Origin: Euonymus europaeus
Taxonomy: Eukaryota; Streptophyta; Magnoliopsida; Celastrales; Celastraceae
Direction: 5' to 3'
DNA: 64,000 nucleotides
NCBI GenBank assembly: GCA_963580455.1
Contig: OY756965.1
Coordinates: forward strand, 24,030,902-24,094,901
This document shows positions 50,301-61,595 of this stretch, piece by piece. Positions within the stretch are counted from its first letter, which is position 1. Each line of letters begins with the position of its first letter. A program made the translations under genes and the position numbers. The notes under the pieces are model-generated. The model had not been told where the DNA came from and did no database searches. It was given only the letters and a program-made list of their open reading frames with translations.

Positions 50301-51561
50301 TTTTATCACGGGGAAGATTTGCGGAGCTCCTTGCAGCGGAACAACGACCATTCAGGCAAGAGGGTTTCTGAACTTCCTCATGTCATAATAGATAAATACC
50401 TTGCACGGTTATACATGCATAACACATGCACATGGATATTCCTAATATGCACATATATATGCTATTTAATCGTACATATATGCATCTAGTAAGTGCTCAT
50501 GAGGTGCAATGCAAGCATTCATTGATACATCTGTATTTGCCTGTATATGATGTCCTCAAGCAATGGTTCTGTTTCCATCTTTTGTTGGAGATATCGTCCA
50601 CACTTGTATTGTATTTTGTCTATGGCTTTCCTCATCATATGCTGCTATATGACTGATGAAATATAACCTCCTATCATTTCCCAGACCAGATGAGGCAGAA
50701 CTCTTTGCAAAGTCCGCACAGAATGCCTATAAGCAATTCAGGGACAAGGCAGCTTTTTCAAGATCAATGAGTGTAAGTTAACTCAAATTCCAGATGAAAG
50801 TCGGTTTATTCAATGGTAAATGAAAAGGAAAAAAAGAAAGAGAGAACCTTTAAATTCTTTATTATTCTGATGCCAGGTAGAAAAGATGGAAGAAGTTGCA
50901 CAAGGCAGAGTATGGGCAGGTCAAGATGCAGCTGATCGAGGTTTGGTTGATGCAATTGGTGGGTTTTCCAGGGCTATTGCCATAGCAAAACAGAAAGCTA
51001 ATCTACCCGAACATGAGCAGGTTAATCCTGACTTTCTTACTAGCATCTTTCTCACTGAACTGGGGTCGCATTATGGGGGTGTGTGGGTTGTGTACCATAG
51101 AATGAGTTGTATAACTACAACCAATCAGGCTGGCCTTTTGGGTATAGAGCCCAGATTGTGATTCGTGAGAGAACATAAAGAGGGAGAGTTTTACATTTAT
51201 GTTAGTTACTCATGAGTCTTCTGGTATTAAAGACTCATGAACATTGAACAATGAGCATTTGATGCATTTCGAGTATTCAGTGTTTTCAAATTTTTAATAA
51301 CCTTTGCTGAAACTCTATTTTAAATGGTTCTAGGTTACTCTTGTTGAGTTATCACGACCATCTCCCACTTTACCCGAGATAGTAAGTAGCATAGGGAATT
51401 CTGCTGTTGGCGTTGATGCAACATTGAAAGAGCTGCTTCAAGACTTGACATTTTCTGAAGGAGTTCAAGCCCGGATGGATGGAATCATGTTTCAGAGACT
51501 AGAAGGAGCTTCTTATAATTCCATTTTTGCTCTGATGAAGGACTATCTTAGTTCTTTCTGA
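44365..51561 (+). CDS. SPPA: Plastid SppA-type serine protease (protease IV)
   Basis: Thirteen exons encode 684 residues: 44365-44796, 44952-45135, 45328-45465, 46706-46876, 46954-47057, 48034-48101, 48725-48891, 49651-49720, 49900-50054, 50250-50355, 50685-50772, 50877-51020 and 51334-51561. The product is a light-inducible thylakoid-associated protease of the S49 family with tandem SppA domains. The N-terminal 90 residues (Ser/Arg-rich, [26 protein letters not shown]) act as a transit peptide. The catalytic dyad is visible as Lys270 in GKYKSAGDQ and Ser469 in [25 protein letters not shown] is conserved. The ATG at 44365 begins [11 protein letters not shown]; the longer frame upstream lacks an ATG. 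Intron 10 uses a GC donor (TTCAG|GCAAGA at 50356), and intron 5 contains an LTR element. Confidence 0.94.
47193..47470 (+). mobile_element. LTR / TRIM fragment in SPPA intron 5
   Basis: A 255-bp LTR-like unit, 47193-47447, starts TGTTACACACATCCCACATC and ends in TATCA. After one base, TGGTATCAAAGC (47449-47460) matches the Met-tRNA primer-binding site of plant LTR elements. The CCCACATCGG phrase is shared with the TRIM at 20896. GC-rich text up to about 47600 may be internal sequence. No second LTR was found, so it is incomplete or decayed. Confidence 0.65.
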
Positions 51562-52677
51562 TCTGCATTTGCTACAGGTTGCGTCCAGATAAGTTTTTTC
51601 CATTTACATTTTTTTCGCTATTTTCTTCTGACACGATCAATTTTTACTTTTTAGTCAATCGATATAGTCATATAGGGATGCAGATGATATATCTTCAGCA
51701 GGGTGAAACCAACCTGATTGAAAAGGATTGGAGGTATCCAGTTATCCTTTTACCTTACGATGACAATCTCAATTGCAAAGCCTTCTATTACATATTCATA
51801 TTATTTAAAGAAGTACATTATCAACTTCCACTCGAGTTTTCTATTTTGGGAAATAAAGCCATGTCACCGGACGAGCTCCACTGGTTTATCAGTGACCATG
51901 TCCATGGCCTGACCACCAGAAAGTTGTTCCAGTCCTCATTCCCCTTCCCCTATACAAGTAGGGCTTCACTGGGAGCAAAGAACTTTCTGATCTATTACTC
52001 CTGGTTTATTTCTGAGGAACTTTGCGAAATTTGGTGCATCTGGAATTCTGGATTCTTGTGAGAAAGGATCATGGGCCTAAACATTAATTCCAAATTTGAG
52101 AAAATCTGTTGGCCTAAAAGACAGATTATGCCGTCTTTGGATCACCATTCGCCACCAATAATGGCATTCCAAAAACCCGAGTATTCATTTTTCATGTTCT
52201 AGACTTTGTTTACTCAGAGAGAATAATTCTTGCCGCCACCTTTTGTTTTCTAGCATATGGCAGCAGGGTTTGTCTATAGAATCTCATTATCATAGATATA
52301 GAAGCAATGGAGTCCGACCGAAGTTTGCTGTTCCGGACTCCATTGTCTTCATCTTGAACAAGAAATTATGAAGGCTAGGCATCTTTTTTCTGTCGTTGGA
52401 CAGATAAGTTATACGGGATTATATATGTGTGCCTGCATTTTAATCGTCATTCGATTATTTTGAAAGTTACTGCCAAAACGTAACGTTGATTCCAAATAAT
52501 TTTTTAGACATTTAGAATCATATATATTTTAAAAGTGTTAACATGGAGATCTTTTTTTCACATTTTTTTTTCTTTTCTATTTGAAGAATTATTATAAGTA
52601 AATGCCATCCCCTCAAATTATGCGTCACCAGCTTTCTTTGCTCGTCTGTTATCTGCCTTTCCATTTACCTCAAAGAA
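51562..52677. other. SPPA 3' region to aspartic protease
   Basis: A 160-codon open frame at 51579-52061 has no protein character and is probably 3' UTR. A hairpin with a perfect 12-bp stem lies at 52305-52345 (listed separately). The rest is AT-rich promoter sequence for the next gene. Confidence 0.5.
52305..52345. repeat. Short inverted repeat (hairpin)
   Basis: CAATGGAGTCCG at 52305-52316 pairs perfectly with CGGACTCCATTG at 52334-52345 across a 17-nt loop. It may be a piece of a larger decayed inverted-repeat element or an RNA hairpin. Confidence 0.6.
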
Positions 52678-53949
52678 ATGCATCTCCAGATCTTTATGTT
52701 GATTCTCTTTTCGTTCAATGTATTGATGCAATCCCTGGTTGAACCACGAAGGAATAATTTCACTATCGATCTTATCCATCCGGATTCCGTACTATCACCC
52801 TTTTATAACCGTTCTCTCACTCCATTGGAACTCACAAGGAAAGCTGCTATGCGTTCTCTCAATCGAGCCAACCACTTTAATACAAAGAACACCGAGTCAC
52901 CTGTTACAAACGACGGAGCAGACTATCTCGTAGAGATTTATGTCAGTCCCACTCAAGAACAGAAAGTGTATCTTTTGTTAGGTACGGGAAGTGAACTTAC
53001 ATGGATACAATGCAAACCTTGTAAAAACCGTAACGATAAAAATGTGGCACTCTATGACCCGGTGAACTCAGAGACCTACGAAGCACTTTCCTTCGACGAC
53101 AAAATTTGTCAGGATTTTGTCTTCAGAAGGCCTGGGAGATCAAGGAAGTGCAAATACAGCTACTATTACGAGAAAAATGCATATACAATCGGAATTCTTA
53201 GCACCGAGACCTTCTACTTTAAGCCGACCGAGGGCGAGCCAATGTTATTCCCCAAACTAGTGTTTGGGTGTAGTCACCAAAACGAAGTTAAGTCGAGTAA
53301 CAAAGTTCAAGGTGTGATTGGTCTTGGAAATGGGCAATTTTCATTTGTTTCTCAATTAGGAGACCGAACTGAACATAAATTCTCTTACTGTTTGGTTCCA
53401 CCGTCGGCAAAGACAGCCAGTAAACTTAGTTTTGGACATCAAGAGAAAATCTCGAAAATAAGAGTTTCAACTCCGTTTGTATTCAGAGATCATAAACCCT
53501 TTTACTACCTTAGTCTCGAAGGTGTTACTATTGAAGATGAGAAGATATCGATAGGAGAAGAGCATCGCAGTATGATAATCGATTCTGGGACACCCATGAC
53601 AGTATTGCATTCAAGCATATATGATCCTGTGAGAGAGAGAGTTATCTGGTTGATTGGTCTCAGTCCTATACGAGACCGAACAGGAACATTCAGTTTGTGC
53701 TATGACCGTTGGCGTCGCCTCTCCTATCCTGACTTGGTATTCAATTTTGCTAATGCGGATGTTCTTTTAAAAAGGAAAAACTTATATATTTCGTATTTAG
53801 ATTATACTTGTATGACCATAATTCGATCTGATGAAATTTCTATATTTGGAAGTTCAGCTCAGGTTAACTTTCAAGTAGAATATGATCTCATCCAGAAACA
53901 AGTCTCTTTTACGCGAGAAGATTGCACCAAATTTGGAATTAGCGTTTAG
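52678..53949 (+). CDS. CDR1/nepenthesin-like aspartic protease, catalytic Asp replaced
   Basis: A single exon of 423 residues, as is usual for this plant A1 subfamily. It has an N-terminal hydrophobic segment (MHLQIFMLILFSFNVLMQSL, likely signal peptide), then the family opening FTIDLIHPDSVLSPFYN and a propeptide. The mature domain has nepenthesin-type cysteines (WIQCKPC). VFGCSHQN, GVIGLGNGQFSFVSQL and FSYCLVP are all family motifs. The first active-site triad, normally DTGS, reads GTGS with Gly102 (codon GGT at 52981); the second, DSGT at Asp302, is intact. The frame is otherwise unbroken to TAG at 53947-53949. The protein is probably catalytically inactive, or a young pseudogene. CDR1 itself acts in apoplastic defence signalling; the role of this copy is unknown. 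Confidence 0.9.
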   Translation: MHLQIFMLILFSFNVLMQSLVEPRRNNFTIDLIHPDSVLSPFYNRSLTPLELTRKAAMRSLNRANHFNTKNTESPVTNDGADYLVEIYVSPTQEQKVYLLLGTGSELTWIQCKPCKNRNDKNVALYDPVNSETYEALSFDDKICQDFVFRRPGRSRKCKYSYYYEKNAYTIGILSTETFYFKPTEGEPMLFPKLVFGCSHQNEVKSSNKVQGVIGLGNGQFSFVSQLGDRTEHKFSYCLVPPSAKTASKLSFGHQEKISKIRVSTPFVFRDHKPFYYLSLEGVTIEDEKISIGEEHRSMIIDSGTPMTVLHSSIYDPVRERVIWLIGLSPIRDRTGTFSLCYDRWRRLSYPDLVFNFANADVLLKRKNLYISYLDYTCMTIIRSDEISIFGSSAQVNFQVEYDLIQKQVSFTREDCTKFGISV

Positions 53950-54824
53950 GTAGGGTTGTGGTCAAACTGTATTTTCCAGTTTTTTTATTAAATAAAAATG
54001 TGTAAAAAAAAATCGATCAATCAATTTGGTTTTGACTTTGTCTGATTTGTTGACAGCTTATTGAGTCAGTTTCAATTTTGTCGAATTTTGTTGACAATCC
54101 TGTGTTCAGGGGACCTTTGAATGCTATATTGTATCCTCCCCCTATCTTACCCCATGTACCCTCCCCCTCAGTCTGGCCTTAGGCTTTACTTGGATTGAGG
54201 GAGAATAGAGTTAAGTGAGGGGGAGTTGAGTGAGGGGGAATAAATAAGTTGCTTGGATTGAGGGTAGGGTTTTAAGAGGGGGGTGATAGAGAGTTAAGTG
54301 AGGGGAAATTTTATATTTTTTGTTAATTTTCTTCTCCTCCCAAATTGGGGTGTTAAGAAGGAAGAGTGATACATATATTTTCAAAAAACCCTCAAGAAAA
54401 ACCCTAAATTATTTCATCCACCCTTCTTTTATTACTCTCCCTCACTCAAAATCTCTAATCCAAGTAAAGAAATAATGAACACACTCCACTTAACTCTCCC
54501 TCAATCCAAGTAAAATTATATATACAATTTTTCTTTCCCCTAACTTAACTTCCCTTCACTTAACTCTAATTAACTCTCCTTATTTTTTCCTTATCTTTTT
54601 TAAAAATAAAAAAAAAGATTTGTGGGGGAAACAAAAATGTTTCACCTATTTTTTTCAACAAATATTTTAATGGTCAGGCAAATAAATGGAGCATAAGTAG
54701 TATACCATAAGAAAGGATTAGACTGTTGCAGGCCTCTTAAAATTTCTCCACGAGATCAATGTACATTAATGCATTCAAAGTTTTCAGAGTACAAGGCCAA
54801 GAAGAGCCTTGGGGACATGAAAAA
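53950..54824. other. Spacer between aspartic protease and LHCB5
   Basis: Convergent 3' ends with the MITE listed next in the middle. AT-rich elsewhere; no exon is seen. Confidence 0.6.
54180..54517. mobile_element. MITE with nested inverted repeats
   Basis: The left end, TTTACTTGGATTGAGGGAGA at 54185-54204 followed by a GAGTTAAGTGAGGGGG phrase, is matched in reverse at 54480-54515 (CCACTTAACTCTCCCTCAAT, then CCAAGTAAA). A second, inner pair (GCTTGGATTGAGGGT near 54252 and CTCTAATCCAAGTAAAG near 54450) repeats the motif. It has no coding capacity and is about 340 bp long. Confidence 0.75.
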
Positions 54825-56567
<1,743 letters not shown>

Positions 56568-57353
56568 CTTTTCTTGCTGGAGAGAGCTAGCTCACAGCTG
56601 GGATACTGGGATTGTAGAAGTTACAAGTAGAGAAGAATTGGAGGTGGAGATAAACAAGTTATGAGATACTAATAGCTTGAGCTTGTGGATGTAGACATGC
56701 CACATAGGATTGTTCAGATTGGTTGGTGTGAGATGATGTGTAATCTGATGCCCAGCTTTGATTGGCTGAAATTGCTTATGGATTGGATAACATTGCTGCT
56801 CTTACTAAAATCCCTTCATCCATTATTTTCTTGTGGTGGATGTTGCAGAGGCTATGATGAATGATTCACAGAATAACTATATATACTTTTCCTTGTATTT
56901 ATAGGTGATTTGGCGATTTAATGATTGTGTCAAATGACATCTTCTAAGAACAGTGCGAGTGATTGCTGGACTTACCAAATGCGGAGGAGCTTCATCAGCT
57001 AATAACTAATATGCACAACATAATTTTGGAGAAGACTAAGCAACTTCTTCTAATCGCATTCCGGAACCAGTAGGCATTTTCCCAGAAAGTAAACAATTCC
57101 CGTGCATATGTAAGTATACCGACTTTACACCACATAATATGCGACTAGACCACCACTGGGTCAGCCATATAATAACACAGCGAATAAGATTATATAAGAT
57201 TCACAGCCAATGTGATGCATAAGCATAATCCTTTAATAGGGAAATGGAACAAGTTAAATCTTATACAAAAGTTGGTTCATATTAACATCAGCTTGAGGAG
57301 TATTTCGAAGTTCTAATCTAAAGAAAATGCTCATCAAGATTCCACAAATGAAT
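56568..57353. promoter_or_regulatory. LHCB5 promoter and spacer
   Basis: The upstream region of LHCB5 is transcribed toward lower coordinates. On the plus strand GATTGG occurs near 56710-56790 and GGATAAC near 56786, loosely like CCAAT and I-box elements of light-regulated genes. The far part (57000-57353) should hold the 3' UTR of the next gene. Nothing else is recognised. Confidence 0.4.
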
Positions 57354-59661
57354 TCATCTCCTCCATTTCTCCATTTCTCTGGAAGTTGCTGTGACTAGCT
57401 TCTTGGTATTAATGACAAGTTCATCAATTAGAGAACTCATATCATCCCTGTAACGCCAAGAAAGTTCATGTATTTAGAAATATTTAAGCGCTATATAGAA
57501 TTATATAATTACCACACAAGTTCAAGCAAATACAAGGAAACTTGACAAGCATACAGTGGATCGATCAATTAAGGTAGCAACAACAGGAATGAATTCAGGA
57601 GCATGTCAATTTGACCATATGCAGCAGTTCTAGATATTAAAACAGTTTTACTCGATTTATCTTATAAAAAAATATTCAATATGAGTATCAAAGTCGAAGA
57701 GCGAAGAGTCGATAACATCTGGCAAAAGTCCTTTTTTTAGTAGGGGAAAAAAAGGAATGGTCACGAATAGTAAAACAGTGAACAAAATAACCTTGTTTAA
57801 CCAAAGACTAGTGCTTTTCTGAGTTAATTTGATCTGAAGTTTAGACACAAATAAACATATGCACACTAGGAGCAACCCAAAAACACATACTAAAACAATG
57901 TCCACATAGGCAGCAATTGAGATAGTGTAACTGTTCTGTCTTAATTTAATTCACAAGCAAAAAAAATTTCTCAGTTTATATACGAATTTAATAGATTTAG
58001 AGTTCACTTATTTATCTTTTCTTCATTTATTTATCTTTCTTTTCCTTTTGGGCGGAGGGAGAGTTCGTTCATTTGCTTGATCATAAATAATCTACAGGTT
58101 ATACCGACTTTTCTAAAATTTCACTAGCAAAAATGTTTACGAGGTAGCTAAGCCGGTTTTGATCTAGCAGTTGGTAAAATTTTCAACAACCATTTCCATT
58201 TTGCAACCCCAATGTGCTCTAAGCTTCTTGTTCAATGCATTTACTTGGAAACTTGATGACTATGGAATTAAGAATGCACAGCTGGTCATTCATAAATTTA
58301 AATTAAGGATTTTGTGTACTTTCCAAAATTCTAATTCCTAACTCTGCCTTACAGAGGTTAAATAAGCATAATTTTCCTCCCTGTTTATCATATTCAACAT
58401 ATGTATTGCTAATATTCTTGAGCAGGGAGGCTAATAAGAAACACACAAAGTAAGCTTACGAGAAAGTATTCAGTTCATCTAAAATTGCAGAGAGCTGTAC
58501 TTACTGAGAAGGAAAACTTCTTTGACCATGGAAAGGCTTCCCAACATTAGAATGTGTTCGGTTCTCATCATGAGCAATGCCCCGACCTGCGCCATACCCA
58601 AATCCTAAGCCAATACCGCATCCAGCACCTATTCCAAAACCAAATTGTAGGCCAGGAATCCCAGGTCCAATGCCTGCACCTGTACATGTAAATAAACTTA
58701 ACAAAATATCATTTTTTTTCTTCTCATTGAAGTAGATAAGATCTTCATTAAGTGTAATCTTCAATAGCAACATATCATTGACATAAGCAACATTATCAAT
58801 GACAATCTGAAATTCAGCCACTGCACCAAAAAGCGAGAAAATTTTGAACAACGCCATTAGAGGACAAGGATTTTGCATAGAATTGGCGTTCTGGAGATAA
58901 CATGAGCAATCAACATTACCATATATATGGACTTTTTGACAAAATATCTGGTCCAAACAACTAAAACAAAAGAAATTTTACAAGTATACGTAGCCCAATT
59001 TTCAACATGACCCCCCTAACACATATTGGCAGACCCAATTTGATTCCATGTAAGTGGTAATCCCCCGAATCTGTATCCATGGAGATATCTAGGGGAAGAA
59101 AACGTAAAAATTTATTTCTAAAGTCCAGTATAATTTTCGAGGATTGCACCCGTCATCTGATCCTCTCTCTCTCTCTCTTCATTGGGGCAGAATTTAATGA
59201 ATTTGGAATGGTTCGAATGGAGGATAGTTCCGTCCCCTTCCCTTACAGCCAAACAGCAGAATGAATCCCCACCCTCTCCTTTTTTTCCCCTTCCATTTCA
59301 CCACTCTGCCTCAATGAAAACATGTTTTTACCGCACCAGCAAGAAGAAAAATCGATGCTTCAACATTGGAAATCAATAAATGTCAGAAAACTCAATAAGA
59401 TTAGCATAGGCCATCTAAGGAAAGAAACCAGAAACATGGCAATATCAAGAAAAGAAAAAAGTAATCCCAGAAAAAGTCTTCACCTCCCATTAGCCCGAGA
59501 CCGAAGCCAACACCGCAACCAGCGCCAAAGCCGAAGCCAGGGCCGACCTTCCCAATCTCCTTCAATTTCAGCTCCGGAAGCTTCCAAATCAACCCCTTGT
59601 CCTGCTCATACTCTTCATCGTCTCTGCTATCTCTTCTCCTCCGGTTGTTGTAGTTGTTCAT
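57354..59661 (-). CDS. Small glycine-rich protein, possibly TGD5-like
   Basis: Three exons on the minus strand, 59661-59484, 58679-58505 and 57447-57354, encode 148 residues. The N-terminus (MNNYNNRRRRDSRDDEEYEQ) is basic then acidic. Two glycine-rich hydrophobic blocks follow, GPGFGFGAGCGVGFGLGLMG and FGFGIGAGCGIGLGFGYGAG, separated by GIGPGIPGLQ. The C-terminus is a short helical tail (SSLIDELVINTKKLV, TSREMEKWRR). The FGxGCGxGxGxG pattern recalls TGD5, the small glycine-rich protein of ER-to-plastid lipid transfer, but TGD5 as I remember it is shorter and lacks this tail. The frame and splice sites are convincing; the function is not established. Confidence 0.75.
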
Positions 59662-60229
59662 CTCGGTCGCCTATGAGGGATTCTCCTAGACAAATTATTT
59701 TCACCTTGAAATCAGGCACCAGAGTTTTTTGTTTTGTACTAAGTTAAATTAAAAATTAATTATGCAACTAACATTTTTTTTCCTAAAAAATGATCGGGTA
59801 AAGTACATAACTACCCTTCAAATTTAATAAAAAGATAAATATCATTCTCATGCGTTTTATAAAAGTCAAATATCACCCTTATATTTATAAAAAAAATATA
59901 AAAATCCTTTTTATTATGAGTAAAAATGAAATTTATTTTTAATTTTATCTTATATTATCTTCATCGTTTGAGTTATATCATAGAAGATTATTAATTTTGT
60001 GGCCCATTTTAGAAGACTTTTCTTTTCATTTTATTACTGTTCATAATATTTATAATGTCGGGATGATATACATAAATTAGACTAATTTTTAATTACAATA
60101 AGGGATGTTGTTACCTTTTTATAAAGGTAGGAGGAGTATGAAGTTTCTCAACTTTAAACTCTCTAAAATTATGATGGGTCAAGTAATGAGTGGATTTTGT
60201 GTAACTCTGATATTACAAAAATATTTCCA
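59662..60229. other. Promoter of the glycine-rich gene and AT-rich spacer
   Basis: AT-rich. A GGGTAAAGTACATAACTACC phrase at about 59816 has the look of a transposon end. No exon is seen. Confidence 0.4.
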
Positions 60230-60725
60230 TCAATGGTGCTCCGCCACGTCATATGTGGCCCAAAGACCTGTTAAGCTGACCAGGCAGTCTCCTCGATAAG
60301 CGTGTCACCTGCTGGACCTATTAGGGTGAAAAACAGCTGGATGTGGTCCACAATCATAATTAGGAGACCCACCTCAACAGTGATCCTTAATCCTATATAA
60401 AGCTCAGCAAGTCAGGTATTATAAAACTTAATCACAATTTGAGTACTGGCTAACTGAGAGTTCTAGTCCGAGGAGCTCACCTGATTAAATACCAACTGAC
60501 TTGAGCGTCGGAGCGCCAATGCCAGAGGACTACCTCTGGTGCGGCCTTAGCTCACCTTTGTTTGTTGTGCTCAGCTCCCAGACTGCTTAGCTGACAGGCT
60601 ACCTAGCTGGTCAATCAAGACTGCCTTGCTCGGCTGATTAACTCCCTGGAAGGATCTTCGTCCGTGCATTATCGCAGGTCTGACCCACTGAACGTCTTCT
60701 CGGTAGTGACACCTTTTTGACGTCA
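60230..60725 (+). mobile_element. LTR retrotransposon relic (probable solo LTR)
   Basis: GC-richer block with a TATA box (CCTATATAAAGC, about 60393-60404). About 100 nt further on comes TGACTTGAGCGTCGGAG (about 60499-60515), a phrase I associate with many eudicot LTRs downstream of the TATA box. There are several ACTGGCTAACTGAGAG/TAGCTGACAGG phrases. No reading frame, primer-binding site or second copy was found in the window. Confidence 0.5.
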
Positions 60726-61595
60726 TCAAACTCCTAATATTTAAAGCCAACAATTCATGAGATTATCGCGGAACTATTTTTTTTCAATAGATTTAGTGAT
60801 TTAAGTTTTAGGATTTAAGATTTTTTTAAAAAAGTGGAGTGGGGTGGGGCTCAAATTCAGAGTTTAAAATTATATACAAACCAACTCGTCAACTGAGATA
60901 CTCGAGAGGTTCATTGGAGTTCTGGATTAGAATTTAAGATTTTGACTTGGGGGTTTGCGTTTAAGATTAAGAGGGTGCAAAATGTCATATTTTGCACTTT
61001 CACGATTCAAATTGGAACGTTGTGACAATGAGTGACTAAAATGAAACGTGTTTCATCTTTCGATGACTAAATATTAGATTAACCAAATCCATTATATGTA
61101 TTTATGACTTGTGTTTTTGAATATATTAGATCATAATATATACTCATGATGTTTGTTTTTTACGGTGAGGGATCAAAATGAACCACGTTCATCTTGATTT
61201 GTGTTGAGATTTCATGATTATTTTTTGTTTTTATTTTTATTTTTTCTCTTCAAATACCGTGTCAGATAAATCAAAATTTTGTATTTAATAAAGTCAAAAT
61301 ATACTATTGACGTCAGAGTTTTTTAACGAAATAAATAGCTGAAGGGCTAAACCATAATAGGATCATTAATTAGCTCAAAAAAATAATAATTACTTAATCG
61401 ATCCCTTTTTCAAATTAGACGAGCATTAATATGGCACCACCAAATTATGTAGTACAATATTACTTTCAATTAAAAATTATTGAAAATCAAATTATTTGAT
61501 ATAAATAATTAATAAATTCAAAGATGGAAAAAGCAATTTTACTATAGCCTTTTGGTTCTCGTTCTGGGACCCAACCCTGGAACTCCAAGCAAGCG
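60726..61595. other. AT-rich spacer with decayed repeat
   Basis: About 60985-61100 carries a relic of the fold-back unit seen at 36173 (GAGTGACTAAAATGAAAC, TTTCGATGACTAAA, GATTAACC). The final 60 nt are the leader of the next gene. No other feature is seen. Confidence 0.45.

Noticed and set aside
51579..52061. 160-codon open frame after SPPA
   Set aside because: Aromatic-rich, no motif, no splice support and no codon character. It is best explained as 3' UTR and spacer.
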